From Nitrobacter sp. 62-23 (lineage in GTDB: Bacteria; Pseudomonadota; Alphaproteobacteria; Rhizobiales; Xanthobacteraceae), in assembly GCF_001897285.1 (NCBI RefSeq), contig NZ_MKSM01000099.1:49078-113077 (forward strand): a DNA stretch of 64,000 bases, read 5' to 3'. Position 1 is the first letter of the stretch; the number at the start of each line of letters is the position of its first letter. The translations under genes and the position numbers were made by a program. Of this stretch, positions 43,668 through 52,071 are shown in pieces. The notes below the pieces were generated by a model. It had not been told where the DNA came from. It searched no databases and was given only the letters and a program-made list of their open reading frames with translations.

Positions 43668-46016
43668 ATGCGGGACTATTCGACTAACCGGACCGGTTTC
43701 GACCGGTTCCTGATGGCCCTTGCAGCCGCCTTCCTGACAGTCTCGACCACGGCAGCATACGCCCAGACGGAGAAGGCGAAGAAGAGTCCCGCCGAACTTG
43801 CAATCGACGCTGCTGTGCCGATGCCGGAGCCGGCGAACGTTCCGCCACCCACCGCAGCCGATTTCAAGATGAACGACGTGCCGCCTGCGCCGCCCGTCAC
43901 CAGTGCGTCGAAACCGGCTGACAGCACGACCGCCGATACAGCGACCGACACCATGCCGGCCGAGACAAAACCCGCCGCCACAAGCGCTGCGGACTCGGGA
44001 GCGTCGTCGCGTGCGGCAGCATCTGCCGACGCCGCATCTTCCGATACAAAGGTTTCCGACGGCAAGGCCGCCGAGACAAAACCCGCCGAGGCCAAGCCTG
44101 CCGAAACCAAGCCTGCCGACGTCGCGGCCACGCCCGCGGATGGCGTCAAAACAGAGGCCAAGACCGACGGCGCCAAGACCGACGATGCGAAAAAGGACGC
44201 GACCGCGACGATCACGCCCGCAGCCGTGCCTCCGGCGGAGACTTCCGCACCGGCCGCCGATCAGCCCGGTGAACCGGCGAAGGCCGTGGCCAGCGTCTCG
44301 CCGGCGGATCAACCGGCGGCCGAGAAGCTGCATGAGCTGCTCGATGCGAAGTCCGCAAAATTCTTCGACCGCAAGGCCGAGCGGACCGCGATCGAGACGT
44401 TCTACACGGCGCGGGGCTATGCGCCGCTATGGACCGAGGGCGGCACCCTGACGGCGCAGGCCAAGGGCGTGATCGCGCGTCTCAAGGACGCCGCAGCCGA
44501 TGGCCTCGATCCCGCCGACTACCCCGTGCCGAATTTTGCCGAAGCGGCGTCGCCGGATCAGGTCGCCGAAGCCGACCTCAAGCTGACCGCGAGCATGATG
44601 GACTACGCGCGTCAGGCCCAGAGCGGCCGGATGCACTGGTCTCAGGTCAGCGCGGATATCCAGTATCCCGAGCATCCGATCGATCCCACGCAGGTTTTGA
44701 CCAACGTCACCACCGCGCAAGATGCCTCCGCGGCGCTCGACGGCTACAACCCCCCGCACAAGCTTTACCGGGAGCTGAAGCAGAAGCTGGCTGAACTCCG
44801 AAGGACGTCGGAAGGCCCCCTGATCGAAATCGCCGAGGGCCCAAGTCTCGTATTCCGCAAGAATGCCGTGATGGAGGACCCGCGCGTCCCGCAGATTCGC
44901 GCCAGGCTGGGCGTTTCTGAAAATCCCGACGATACTGGATATGATGCCGATGTCGCCGCCGCCGTGGAGGCTTTCCAGAACCGCAATCACCTCAACGCCG
45001 ACGGCATTCTTGGCAACAACACTCTTCGCGCCCTGAACGGCGTGAAGAACGATCGTCAGATCGACACCATCATCGTCAACATGGAGCGCTGGCGCTGGCT
45101 GCCGCGCGAGCTCGGCGCGCCGTCGCTCGGCGACGCCTACGCCATCTTGAACATTCCGGACTACTCGCTCAAGGTGATGCAACACGGCGAGCAGGTCTGG
45201 AGCACCCGCGTTGTCGTCGGCAAGCCGGGAGTTCACGCCACGCCGCTTCTGACGGAAACGATGAAGTACATCACCGTCAATCCGACCTGGAACGTGCCGC
45301 CGTCGATCATCTACAAGGAATACCTGCCCGCCTTGCAGCAGGATCCGACCGTGCTTGAGCGAATGGGTCTCAAGCTCGAGCGGGATCGCAGCGGCGGCAT
45401 CCACATTTCGCAGCCGCCGGGCGATCGCAATGCGCTGGGCCGCATTCGATTCAATTTCCCGAACAAGTTCCTGGTGTATCAGCACGATACGCCGGACAAA
45501 TATCTGTTCGCCAAGGAGACGCGCGCTTTCAGCCACGGCTGCATGCGGGTGCAGAACCCCGACCAGTATGCAGCCACGCTGCTCAACATCGCGCTTCCGC
45601 AGGAGCATTACACTCCGGAGAGGATCCGAAGCATGTATGGCCGGAGCGAAATCGACATCAAGTTTCCGACCCCGATTCCGGTCAACATCACCTATCAGAC
45701 CGCTTTCGTTGATCATGCCGGCAAATTGCAGATCCGCCGCGACGTCTACGGCCGCGACGCCACGATGCTGGCGCTGCTGCGCAACACCAAGGGCCGGAAT
45801 CTGGAGGCGGTGATCGCGCATGCCCAGCCGAACTATTCCCGTCCGAAGGGCGATATCCGGCAAGGCGTCGCGCTCAGCGACAACGGCAGGTTTGGCGGCG
45901 GTTTCGCGAGCGACGGCTTCACAAGCAGCGGCCCGTCGTTCTTCGAGCGGCTGTTCGGGTTCCAGAACCCGCCTCCCCTTGTCGAGGACCGTCGCCGCCA
46001 GATCTATCGGCGCTAG
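43668..46016 (+). CDS. L,D-transpeptidase (YkuD) with peptidoglycan-binding domain
   Basis: The ATG at 43668 has AAGGGGGT about 9 bases upstream. The 782-residue protein has a signal peptide (ending TTAAYAQ) and a 190-residue Ala/Pro/Lys/Thr-rich region with repeats such as AETKPAEAKPAETKPADV. A conserved helical region containing FYTARGYAPLW follows, then a peptidoglycan-binding domain (AAAVEAFQNRNHLNADGILG) and the YkuD catalytic domain with SHGCMRV (Cys625). It acts in the periplasm to make 3-3 cross-links or attach proteins to peptidoglycan. The plan matches the large YcbB/LdtD group. Confidence 0.92.
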   Translation: MRDYSTNRTGFDRFLMALAAAFLTVSTTAAYAQTEKAKKSPAELAIDAAVPMPEPANVPPPTAADFKMNDVPPAPPVTSASKPADSTTADTATDTMPAETKPAATSAADSGASSRAAASADAASSDTKVSDGKAAETKPAEAKPAETKPADVAATPADGVKTEAKTDGAKTDDAKKDATATITPAAVPPAETSAPAADQPGEPAKAVASVSPADQPAAEKLHELLDAKSAKFFDRKAERTAIETFYTARGYAPLWTEGGTLTAQAKGVIARLKDAAADGLDPADYPVPNFAEAASPDQVAEADLKLTASMMDYARQAQSGRMHWSQVSADIQYPEHPIDPTQVLTNVTTAQDASAALDGYNPPHKLYRELKQKLAELRRTSEGPLIEIAEGPSLVFRKNAVMEDPRVPQIRARLGVSENPDDTGYDADVAAAVEAFQNRNHLNADGILGNNTLRALNGVKNDRQIDTIIVNMERWRWLPRELGAPSLGDAYAILNIPDYSLKVMQHGEQVWSTRVVVGKPGVHATPLLTETMKYITVNPTWNVPPSIIYKEYLPALQQDPTVLERMGLKLERDRSGGIHISQPPGDRNALGRIRFNFPNKFLVYQHDTPDKYLFAKETRAFSHGCMRVQNPDQYAATLLNIALPQEHYTPERIRSMYGRSEIDIKFPTPIPVNITYQTAFVDHAGKLQIRRDVYGRDATMLALLRNTKGRNLEAVIAHAQPNYSRPKGDIRQGVALSDNGRFGGGFASDGFTSSGPSFFERLFGFQNPPPLVEDRRRQIYRR

Positions 46017-46167
46017 TTACGACCCGTCAAAGGGTTGATTTAGTTGATTAAAAACAATGACTTCCTCGCGCAATGAGGCTCTTTTAACGTTAACCATCGT
46101 CCCCTGCGCCTCAATCCTCTGGCTCTTTTTTGCCACAGTCGGCGGGCTAGTTAGCCTTTAGGAGCAG

Positions 46168-46250
46168 ACGGGTTAAGGTAAATCCGGATTTAACCCTCCT
46201 GTTCTACGACTTGAGTTTAAGCCCTTCCACAATGGGGTCGTGGAAGGGCG
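46168..46250 (+). promoter_or_regulatory. Leader stem-loops before the DUF882 gene
   Basis: A perfect 10-base stem is formed by GCCCTTCCAC (46221-46230) and GTGGAAGGGC (46240-46249) around a 9-base loop. Just upstream, GGGTTAA and TTAACCC arms enclose the palindrome AAATCCGGATTT (about 46171-46197). There is no T-run, so a terminator is unlikely. The first stem overlaps the upstream candidate GTG start at 46240 and could influence translation. Confidence 0.6.
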
Positions 46251-47871
46251 GCGCGACTTAATCGTCCTTCGGGTGGGCTCATTAGTGCTTGCAGGTTTTG
46301 CACGCGGTTTGAAATCATTGTCGATTCCACGGGCCGGTTACTGCATCGGCCTGACGTCGCTTCTGCTGCTGGCGGGCGCAGGATCGGTGCATGACGCTGC
46401 CGCGCTCAACGAAACGCGCACGCTGTCGTTTCATCACACCCATTCCAACGAAGACCTGACCGTCACCTTCAAGCGCAACGGCCGCTACGACGAAGCCGCA
46501 TTGAAGCGACTCAATCACTTTCTCCGCGACTGGCGTAGCCAGGAGCAGACCACCATGGATCGTCACCTTTTCGACGTCCTCTGGGAGGTTTATCGCGACG
46601 TCGATGCCAGACAACCGATCAACATCGTCTCCGCCTACCGCTCCCCCGCGACCAACGCCATGCTCCGCCGCCGCTCCGCACACACCGGCGTCGCGCGATT
46701 CAGCCAGCACATGCTTGGCCACGCGATGGACTTCTTCATTCCGGGCGTGCAGCTCGAAAAAATCCGTTTCGCCGGCCTTCGCCTGCAGCGCGGCGGCGTC
46801 GGCTTCTATCCCAAATCGGGCTCGCCCTTCGTTCACCTCGACACCGGCCATGTGCGGCACTGGCCGCGCATGACCCACGACCAGCTCGTGCGCGTCTTCC
46901 CGAACGGCCGCACCGTGCACATTCCCTCCGACGGCAATCCGCTGCCCGGCTATGAGCTGGCGATGGCCGACATCGAGAGGCGCGGCCAGAACGCGGATGA
47001 AGACGGAGCTGTCAAGAGCAAGCCGTCGAATTTCCTGCTGGCGCTGTTCCGCGGCAAGGCCGCCGCCGACGAGGATGACGAGCCGGATGGCGCGCCGGCG
47101 GCCCAGCCGCCTGCCCAGACGGCGGTCGCTTCCGCCGCTCCCGCGGCGTCGACCGACCCGATCCCGCTACCCCGGCCGAAGCCGCCCCAGACATTGCGGC
47201 TCGCATCTGCCGAAGTCCTGCCCATCCCGCCGACGAAGCAGGCCACGGTGGCCAGGCCGCGGACCCCGGCCGACATCATCAATGCCCGCGGCTTCTGGGA
47301 CGAGATGCCGAAAGCTCCGGCCCAGGCCACGCCGGAACAGGTCCTCGCCGCCGTCAGTGCCCGCAGGGCGCTTGCAGCCGTCGACCCGCGGCCGACCTCC
47401 AGCATCTCCGACTCCTTACAGGCGCTGGCCTATGCGCCTGCGCCGAAGGATGTCCGCCGCGCGCGAATTGTCGCGGCCACCGCATCGATCCCGCCGATCC
47501 GGCCCGTCACCCCCGCGCGCAATCCGATGGCGGTGGACGGCGTGACCACAGTCCTCGTCAAGGGCGCGCAGGACCAGGGCACCGTGGTGGCCACCTCGCG
47601 TCGACTGGCGCCGGCAGCCGTGCGCGACAGCGATGTGTGGATGCGCGCGATGATTGTTACTCCGAGCGCGAGCCGCACGATGTCGGCAACGATGCTGGGC
47701 GACCAGGACATGACATTGATGCATGTCTACTTCCAAAAGCCGGAACGGGCGATCGCGATGACGTTCTCCGACGATCCGCAGATGGGAATTCTCTGCGACC
47801 GATTCAGCGGATCGGCCGTCGCCAGCCTGACCACGATCCGGCTCGCGGCACGCGCGGCCTCGCTGCGGTAA
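46240..47871 (+). CDS. DUF882 / peptidase M15-like secreted protein
   Basis: The frame opens at GTG 46240; a GTG at 46273 (MGSLVLAGFARGLKSLSIPR) is a likelier start because the first lies in a stem-loop. A signal peptide or anchor follows (YCIGLTSLLLLAGAGSVHDA). The DUF882/M15 domain (about residues 58-240) has INIVSAYRSPATNAMLRRRS, the metal-ligand segment ARFSQHMLGHAMDFFIPG and PFVHLDTGHVRHWPRM, which carry the His/Asp ligands of D-Ala-D-Ala-peptidase-like folds. The C-terminal 300 residues are Pro/Ala-rich with no known domain. It probably trims peptidoglycan peptides in the periplasm, but activity is not shown for most members. Confidence 0.85.
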   Translation: MEGRRDLIVLRVGSLVLAGFARGLKSLSIPRAGYCIGLTSLLLLAGAGSVHDAAALNETRTLSFHHTHSNEDLTVTFKRNGRYDEAALKRLNHFLRDWRSQEQTTMDRHLFDVLWEVYRDVDARQPINIVSAYRSPATNAMLRRRSAHTGVARFSQHMLGHAMDFFIPGVQLEKIRFAGLRLQRGGVGFYPKSGSPFVHLDTGHVRHWPRMTHDQLVRVFPNGRTVHIPSDGNPLPGYELAMADIERRGQNADEDGAVKSKPSNFLLALFRGKAAADEDDEPDGAPAAQPPAQTAVASAAPAASTDPIPLPRPKPPQTLRLASAEVLPIPPTKQATVARPRTPADIINARGFWDEMPKAPAQATPEQVLAAVSARRALAAVDPRPTSSISDSLQALAYAPAPKDVRRARIVAATASIPPIRPVTPARNPMAVDGVTTVLVKGAQDQGTVVATSRRLAPAAVRDSDVWMRAMIVTPSASRTMSATMLGDQDMTLMHVYFQKPERAIAMTFSDDPQMGILCDRFSGSAVASLTTIRLAARAASLR

Positions 47872-47956
47872 ACACACCGCATCTTTCGCCCCGCTCCAGA
47901 ATTGATCTACCTGCTTGCCTATTGCCAAACGCGACATAAGCGGGCGAACATCCGGG

Positions 47957-47979
47957 AAATGCCGAAGAGAACGGCATTT
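47957..47979 (+). promoter_or_regulatory. Stem-loop directly before the glsB-like ribosome site
   Basis: AAATGCCG (47957-47964) pairs with CGGCATTT (47972-47979); the ribosome site AGGAGG begins at 47982. A hairpin this close to the ribosome site could modulate translation or stabilise the mRNA 5' end. Confidence 0.5.
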
Positions 47980-47995
47980 TCAGGAGGAACGGTTT

Positions 47996-48241
47996 ATGGG
48001 CGTCATCGTATGGTTGATCGTCGGCGCGATCGCGGGCTGGCTGGCCGGCGTCATCGTGAAAGGCGGGGGCTTCGGACTGATCGGAAACATCGTCATCGGC
48101 ATCATCGGCGCAATTGTCGCCGGCTGGGTTTTGCCGCTGTTCGGAGTTCTGATCGGCGGCGGCTTTTTCGCGCAGGTCATCAATGCAGCCATTGGCGCCA
48201 TCATCGTTCTTCTCGTCGTGGCGTTCATCAAACGCGCCTGA
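47996..48241 (+). CDS. GlsB/YeaQ/YmgE-family stress membrane protein
   Basis: This 81-residue protein has AGGAGG 8 bases before the ATG. Three hydrophobic helices are separated by glycine-rich turns: MGVIVWLIVGAIAGWLAGVI, then GLIGNIVIGIIGAIVAGWVL, then VINAAIGAIIVLLVVAFI. The GAIAGWLAG and GxxGNIVIGIIGA motifs mark the transglycosylase-associated/GlsB family, small inner-membrane proteins induced by stress whose role is not settled. It is a single-gene unit with a terminator-like hairpin after it. Confidence 0.88.
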   Translation: MGVIVWLIVGAIAGWLAGVIVKGGGFGLIGNIVIGIIGAIVAGWVLPLFGVLIGGGFFAQVINAAIGAIIVLLVVAFIKRA

Positions 48242-48261
48242 CGGCAATCCCGCACCACAAC

Positions 48262-48290
48262 AACGGCCGCCGACAACGGCGACCGTTTTT
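48262..48290 (+). terminator. Probable intrinsic terminator after the glsB-like gene
   Basis: AACGG and CCGTT form the base and GCCG/CGGC the upper stem, with a 2-base internal mismatch, followed by a run of T at 48286-48290. Its position 20 bases after the stop fits termination. Confidence 0.65.
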
Positions 48291-48409
48291 CCGGTGTGAG
48301 GTCACGATTTAAACAACGATAAACGCAAGCCGCTTTTCAACAACGCTCGCCAGCACCGACGTGCTTTTGCTCGACATCGAGCAGCGACAAGATGCGGCTC
48401 CTGTCGCCC

Positions 48410-50104
48410 TCAACCCCTGCGCCGCTGCGCGATCATCATCCTTTGATCCTTGACGTAACCCAGCGGCACGCCAAGACGCTTGACCGTTGCAACCACCTTG
48501 CCTCGGCTGTTCAGATCGCAGTTCATGTGGGTCGGCGCGATAAAAAAATCGGCAGTTTCCCATACCTTCGACCAGTGTAGATGGGGCTTCGCCCTCTTCA
48601 GGAACGCCGCACGCTCGCCGCAGAACGCCACGGTGTAGACATGATGCGCGTCGCGGCTCACGACCGGCTCGGTTTTGGCGAGATAGGCTTCCAACCCATC
48701 GACCGCTTCGGACATAGTCGTCGCCCAATAATCCGTCGCATAGAGCCGTGATGCACCCGCGAGCCCGCCCACGAGCGGGTTATAGACAACGTATTCATAG
48801 GGGTGCAGCCGGTAGAGCATGAGCGCGTTCCAGGAAAACCCGGCGGCGATCACCGCCAGCAGGGCCGCCGCCACCGGCCGGCGCCAAGCCGCGGCCCGCG
48901 CGACCGCCGCATCCAGCCCGATTCCGGTCAGCACCGCCATCGGCGGCAGCACGAACAGAAAATGACGCAGGCCGCAGAATGCGGGACCGTGCGCGATCGC
49001 CTCGCAGAGCAGCGGGAAGAAGGCTGCGAAACTGATCAACGCAACCTCGCGGCGACGACGGTCCGATGCCTCTTCCTGCGCGAGAGAAGGAACAGCCACG
49101 AACATCAGCGCCAGCGCCGTTCCTGCCAGCATCAACAACGGCAGCTTGATGAGAAGATAGGTCGGCACGTACCAGCGCGGCACCGTTGCCATGCGAAAGA
49201 TGTGCCCGTCCAGCACGGTGGGGATGTCGTAGCCGAAATCGCCGAAGCTGATAAGCCCGCGGATCGGATTGAGCGGCGCCAGCGCCGACCACGGCCAGGC
49301 GATGATCATGATCGCGTAGGCAATCAGGAGGGCCGGTATGAATTGCAGCAGCGATGCGGCCATGAACGACATCGCGTCACGGGGCGCGCGGATCCAGTGC
49401 GCGGGCGAATTGAGCGCGATCGCGACGGGGACATAGCAAACCAGCAGAAGCGCCAGCACCTTGACGCCGAGTGCCGCGCCCGTCAGCACGCCGAAGCCTA
49501 TGACATGACGAAGCCGCGGACGCGGCAGGTCGCGGGCAACCCGCGCCAGGAAGCAGATCGCGCCGGCCATCGCCGCGGCGAGCGGAATATCCTTGGTGTG
49601 GTGAAACATGGTGCCGTACCACGATCCGCACACCGCCAGCGCCACGCCCGTCAGAAACCCGGCGCGAGGGCCGGCGATCAACCGCGCGGTGGCGAGCGCC
49701 GCACCGAGTCCGCCGACACCGATGGCGGCGCTCATCAGGTGCCGCAGATCAAAGATATCGAGGGAAACAACGTGGCCAAGCAGGACTGCGAGGGAATCGA
49801 ACAGCCCGCCGTAGAGGTAAAGATTATATAGCGCGAAGAGCGAGCGGTCGGCGAAACCGGTGCGATAGTAGGCGACGATCAGTTCGCCATAGCGATGCTG
49901 GATCCATTCATCGTTGGTGATCGCGTAGTCCCGGAATGTTGTCAGGACCAGGATCGCCAGCACGGCGAGCAGGACGAGCGACGCGAGGTCGTACAAATCC
50001 CGCCCGGCGATCATGCGCGATCCGCGCGGCGCCTTTGATCGCTCGCCGGGTGGAGCGAGCGACCGCTCGATATTCCCCACCAGATCGCGAGCCACTTCAA
50101 CCAT
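48410..50104 (-). CDS. Glycosyltransferase-39-like multi-span membrane protein
   Basis: This 564-residue protein has about eleven to twelve hydrophobic segments and a soluble C-terminal tail. Near the first helix, TTFRDYAITNDEWIQHRYGE has the acidic position expected in the first periplasmic loop of GT-C glycosyltransferases (PMT/ArnT type). SWYGTMFHHTKDIPLAAAMA and CGLRHFLFVLPPMAVLTGIG resemble other conserved loops. The likely role is transfer of a sugar from a polyprenyl-phosphate donor to lipid, protein or polysaccharide; the acceptor is unknown. The first 30 residues are charged, and the next Met (MIAGRDLYD, residue 31) is an alternative start. It stands alone. Confidence 0.78.
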   Translation of the reverse strand: MVEVARDLVGNIERSLAPPGERSKAPRGSRMIAGRDLYDLASLVLLAVLAILVLTTFRDYAITNDEWIQHRYGELIVAYYRTGFADRSLFALYNLYLYGGLFDSLAVLLGHVVSLDIFDLRHLMSAAIGVGGLGAALATARLIAGPRAGFLTGVALAVCGSWYGTMFHHTKDIPLAAAMAGAICFLARVARDLPRPRLRHVIGFGVLTGAALGVKVLALLLVCYVPVAIALNSPAHWIRAPRDAMSFMAASLLQFIPALLIAYAIMIIAWPWSALAPLNPIRGLISFGDFGYDIPTVLDGHIFRMATVPRWYVPTYLLIKLPLLMLAGTALALMFVAVPSLAQEEASDRRRREVALISFAAFFPLLCEAIAHGPAFCGLRHFLFVLPPMAVLTGIGLDAAVARAAAWRRPVAAALLAVIAAGFSWNALMLYRLHPYEYVVYNPLVGGLAGASRLYATDYWATTMSEAVDGLEAYLAKTEPVVSRDAHHVYTVAFCGERAAFLKRAKPHLHWSKVWETADFFIAPTHMNCDLNSRGKVVATVKRLGVPLGYVKDQRMMIAQRRRG

Positions 50105-50186
50105 GACGGAGAATCCTGCTGCACCGCCGTCGCGCTGGAGTCAGTTTCGCCCGCAATGGATCCGTCTCTCGCTTATCTTCTTGTTT

Positions 50187-50236
50187 GAGCATGATCTTTT
50201 TTCGAAAACCGGCTTTCCCTTTTCGGGATCATGCTC
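50187..50236. repeat. Palindromic intergenic repeat (GCATGATC family), second copy
   Basis: The outer arms GAGCATGATC (50187-50196) and GATCATGCTC (50227-50236) are exact inverse complements, with TTCGAAAACCGG inside. It shares its design and inner core with the copy at 17510-17555. It lies in a 309-base gap (50105-50413) that otherwise shows no feature. Confidence 0.8.
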
Positions 50237-50413
50237 TGATGCGGCAACTGACGATTTTTGACGCCGCGCGCCCCCGCCCGCACAGGGTCTTGCTTTGCCC
50301 GGACCAGGCAAGTTTGGCAAGCGGCACCGGCTGGGAGGTCCGCTGTCAACAACAGACACGCTACGTGGCTTGTCAGCTATCGCGACGCAGGACGGAATCC
50401 GCTTTGTGAGGAG

Positions 50414-51004
50414 CTATCGATGTTTTTTATCGAGCTCGTAGGCGAGATGCGCCTTCACCGTCGGCCACTCCGCGGGAAGGATGCTGTAGACGACGGTGTC
50501 CCGCAACCCGTAAGGCGACGTTTGATGGTTGCGCAGGGTGCCGTCCTGCCTGGCGCCGAGCCGCTCGATGCCGCGCCGGCTGACATGATTGAAAACGTGG
50601 GTACGGAATTCCACCGCGATGCAGTCCAGCTTTTCGAAGGCATGCGTGAGCAGCAACAGCTTGCACTGGGTGTTGACGGCCGTGCGCTGAACCCGCTTCG
50701 CATACCAGGTCGAGCCGATCTCGACACGGCGGCCCGCGGCGTCGACGTTCATGTAGGTGGTCATGCCGGCAATTCGGCCCTCGGCATCCCGCACCGTGAA
50801 GGGCAGCATGGTGCCGGAGGCTTGCAACGACAGCCGCCGCTCGATCTCGGCCCCCATCTTCTCCGGCACGGGAACGAACGTGTACCAGAACTTCCAGATC
50901 TCGCCGTCCCGAACCGCCTCGACGAGAGGGCCGCGATGGTCGTGTGACAGCGGCTCGAGCCGCGCATGAGGCCCTTCGAGGGTGACGGGCTGTAGCCAGG
51001 ACAT
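50414..51004 (-). CDS. GNAT-family N-acetyltransferase (RimJ/RimL type)
   Basis: This 196-residue protein has the RimJ/RimL-like N terminus LEGPHARLEPLSHDHRGPLV. It continues with the core strand GRIAGMTTYMNVDAAGRRVE, IGSTWYAKRVQRTAVNTQCK (where the acetyl-CoA loop falls) and LTHAFEKLDCIAVEFRTHVF, then NHVSRRGIERLGARQDG. It should use acetyl-CoA to modify an amino group on a protein or small molecule; the acceptor is unknown. It is transcribed alone on the minus strand. Confidence 0.87.
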   Translation of the reverse strand: MSWLQPVTLEGPHARLEPLSHDHRGPLVEAVRDGEIWKFWYTFVPVPEKMGAEIERRLSLQASGTMLPFTVRDAEGRIAGMTTYMNVDAAGRRVEIGSTWYAKRVQRTAVNTQCKLLLLTHAFEKLDCIAVEFRTHVFNHVSRRGIERLGARQDGTLRNHQTSPYGLRDTVVYSILPAEWPTVKAHLAYELDKKHR

Positions 51005-51154
51005 GGTTTACTCCGCAAACTCGTGTCGTCATCGCTATCGTCATTGCGCAATCGCGACACATCGGCAAAACCAATTTATTTCCGGCTCCGCATCCCGCCA
51101 GTCCCGGTCCATGAAAAATTGCGGATGGTCGTCCCTGCCGACCCCCCCCCTGAA

Positions 51155-51508
51155 CTACTTGCCGCTCTCCTTCACGTTGTCCTTTCCGCCCTCCTTCACC
51201 GGCGGCTGCGGCTTTTTCTGCGCTTCCTGAAGTTCGGCCACGGTCTTCCGCAATTCCGCGACCATGCTCTCCAGCGACTCGATCCTCCGGTTGGCGGCAT
51301 CGATCTTCTGCCCGCTGTCGACGCTGAGTTTGGTGACGGCCGTTTGCAGGAAATTGACGTTGCTCTGCAGGCAACTCGTCCGCCGCTCCATTTTCTTTTC
51401 GGCTGTGCAGATCTCGATGCCGGGAACGTCCTGGGCCAGGGCCGCGCCGTGACGCAGTGCGCAGGCGATGACGATCAACAACATCCATGAAAGGCTTCGG
51501 CTGGTCAT
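51155..51508 (-). CDS. Secreted coiled-coil protein, hypothetical
   Basis: The ATG at 51508 has AAGGAAG about 7 bases upstream. The 117-residue product has a clear signal peptide (SWMLLIVIACALRHGAALAQ), two cysteines in the mature part (EICTAEKK and TSCLQSNV) and a heptad-rich coiled coil (IDAANRRIESLESMVAELRK, then TVAELQEAQKK). The tail is Lys/Glu/Pro-rich. It is probably a periplasmic or envelope-associated oligomer, but no family is known to me. Confidence 0.68.
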   Translation of the reverse strand: MTSRSLSWMLLIVIACALRHGAALAQDVPGIEICTAEKKMERRTSCLQSNVNFLQTAVTKLSVDSGQKIDAANRRIESLESMVAELRKTVAELQEAQKKPQPPVKEGGKDNVKESGK

Positions 51509-51674
51509 TGACACTTCCTTCTCAGCAATAATTGCGACCGACACTTTTGCAGAACGGAACGCGGGACGCGAGGATTGGCTCAATGGAATCGCCGTTTCGT
51601 TGGAACGCATCCGCAGTTTATCTGTTTGGTCATGGCGAGCCTTCATCATGGCAACAAGAGTGGAGTCGAACCAG

Positions 51675-51833
51675 ATGCCTAATGAACAGACCCCGGACCA
51701 AAAGCGCGATCAGAAGCCGGACCAGCAGGCCGACACCAAGAAGTCCGAAATCCGAAAGGCCGTCGAGCAGGATCGAATCGATCCGAAAAATCCGCAGGGG
51801 CAAGAAAACACCCAATATAGCGGCGGCTCCTGA
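51675..51833 (+). CDS. Small hydrophilic hypothetical protein
   Basis: The 52-residue frame from the ATG at 51675 (MPNEQTPDQKRDQKPDQQAD) has GGAG about 11 bases upstream; an ATG at 51648 is in frame but lacks a clear ribosome site. The product is strongly charged and probably disordered (EIRKAVEQDRIDPKNPQGQE). A perfect hairpin ends about 55 bases after the stop, which supports a real transcript. Function unknown. Confidence 0.5.
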   Translation: MPNEQTPDQKRDQKPDQQADTKKSEIRKAVEQDRIDPKNPQGQENTQYSGGS

Positions 51834-51864
51834 GAAAGGCGTCGATACGATAGCTCCTCCGATG

Positions 51865-51889
51865 ACCCTGGCTCCCATGGAGCCGGGGT
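51865..51889 (+). terminator. Probable terminator hairpin
   Basis: ACCCTGGCTCC (51865-51875) pairs over 11 positions with GGAGCCGGGGT (51879-51889), one of them G-T, around a 3-base loop, followed by TTGTGTTGTG. The T-run is weak but the stem is long. Confidence 0.6.
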
Positions 51890-52071
51890 TGTGTTGTGAG
51901 CATCTGGGGGCCGTATTCTGGTTCCAGTAAGACCGCATTTGATTTCAAATCATCACAAACCGGATCCGCCGCGTTAGATGCAATTAACGCTGGCCGCGAA
52001 AATCTTGCCGAACATGCAACCACTTGTCATCGAAGCCGACTTATCCTCATTCCCGTTCCGAGAAACAGGCA

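Noticed and set aside
46085-46098. TTAACGTTAACCAT as a CtrA box before the DUF882 gene
   Set aside because: Spacing between TTAA words is 2 bases rather than 7, so it does not meet the consensus.
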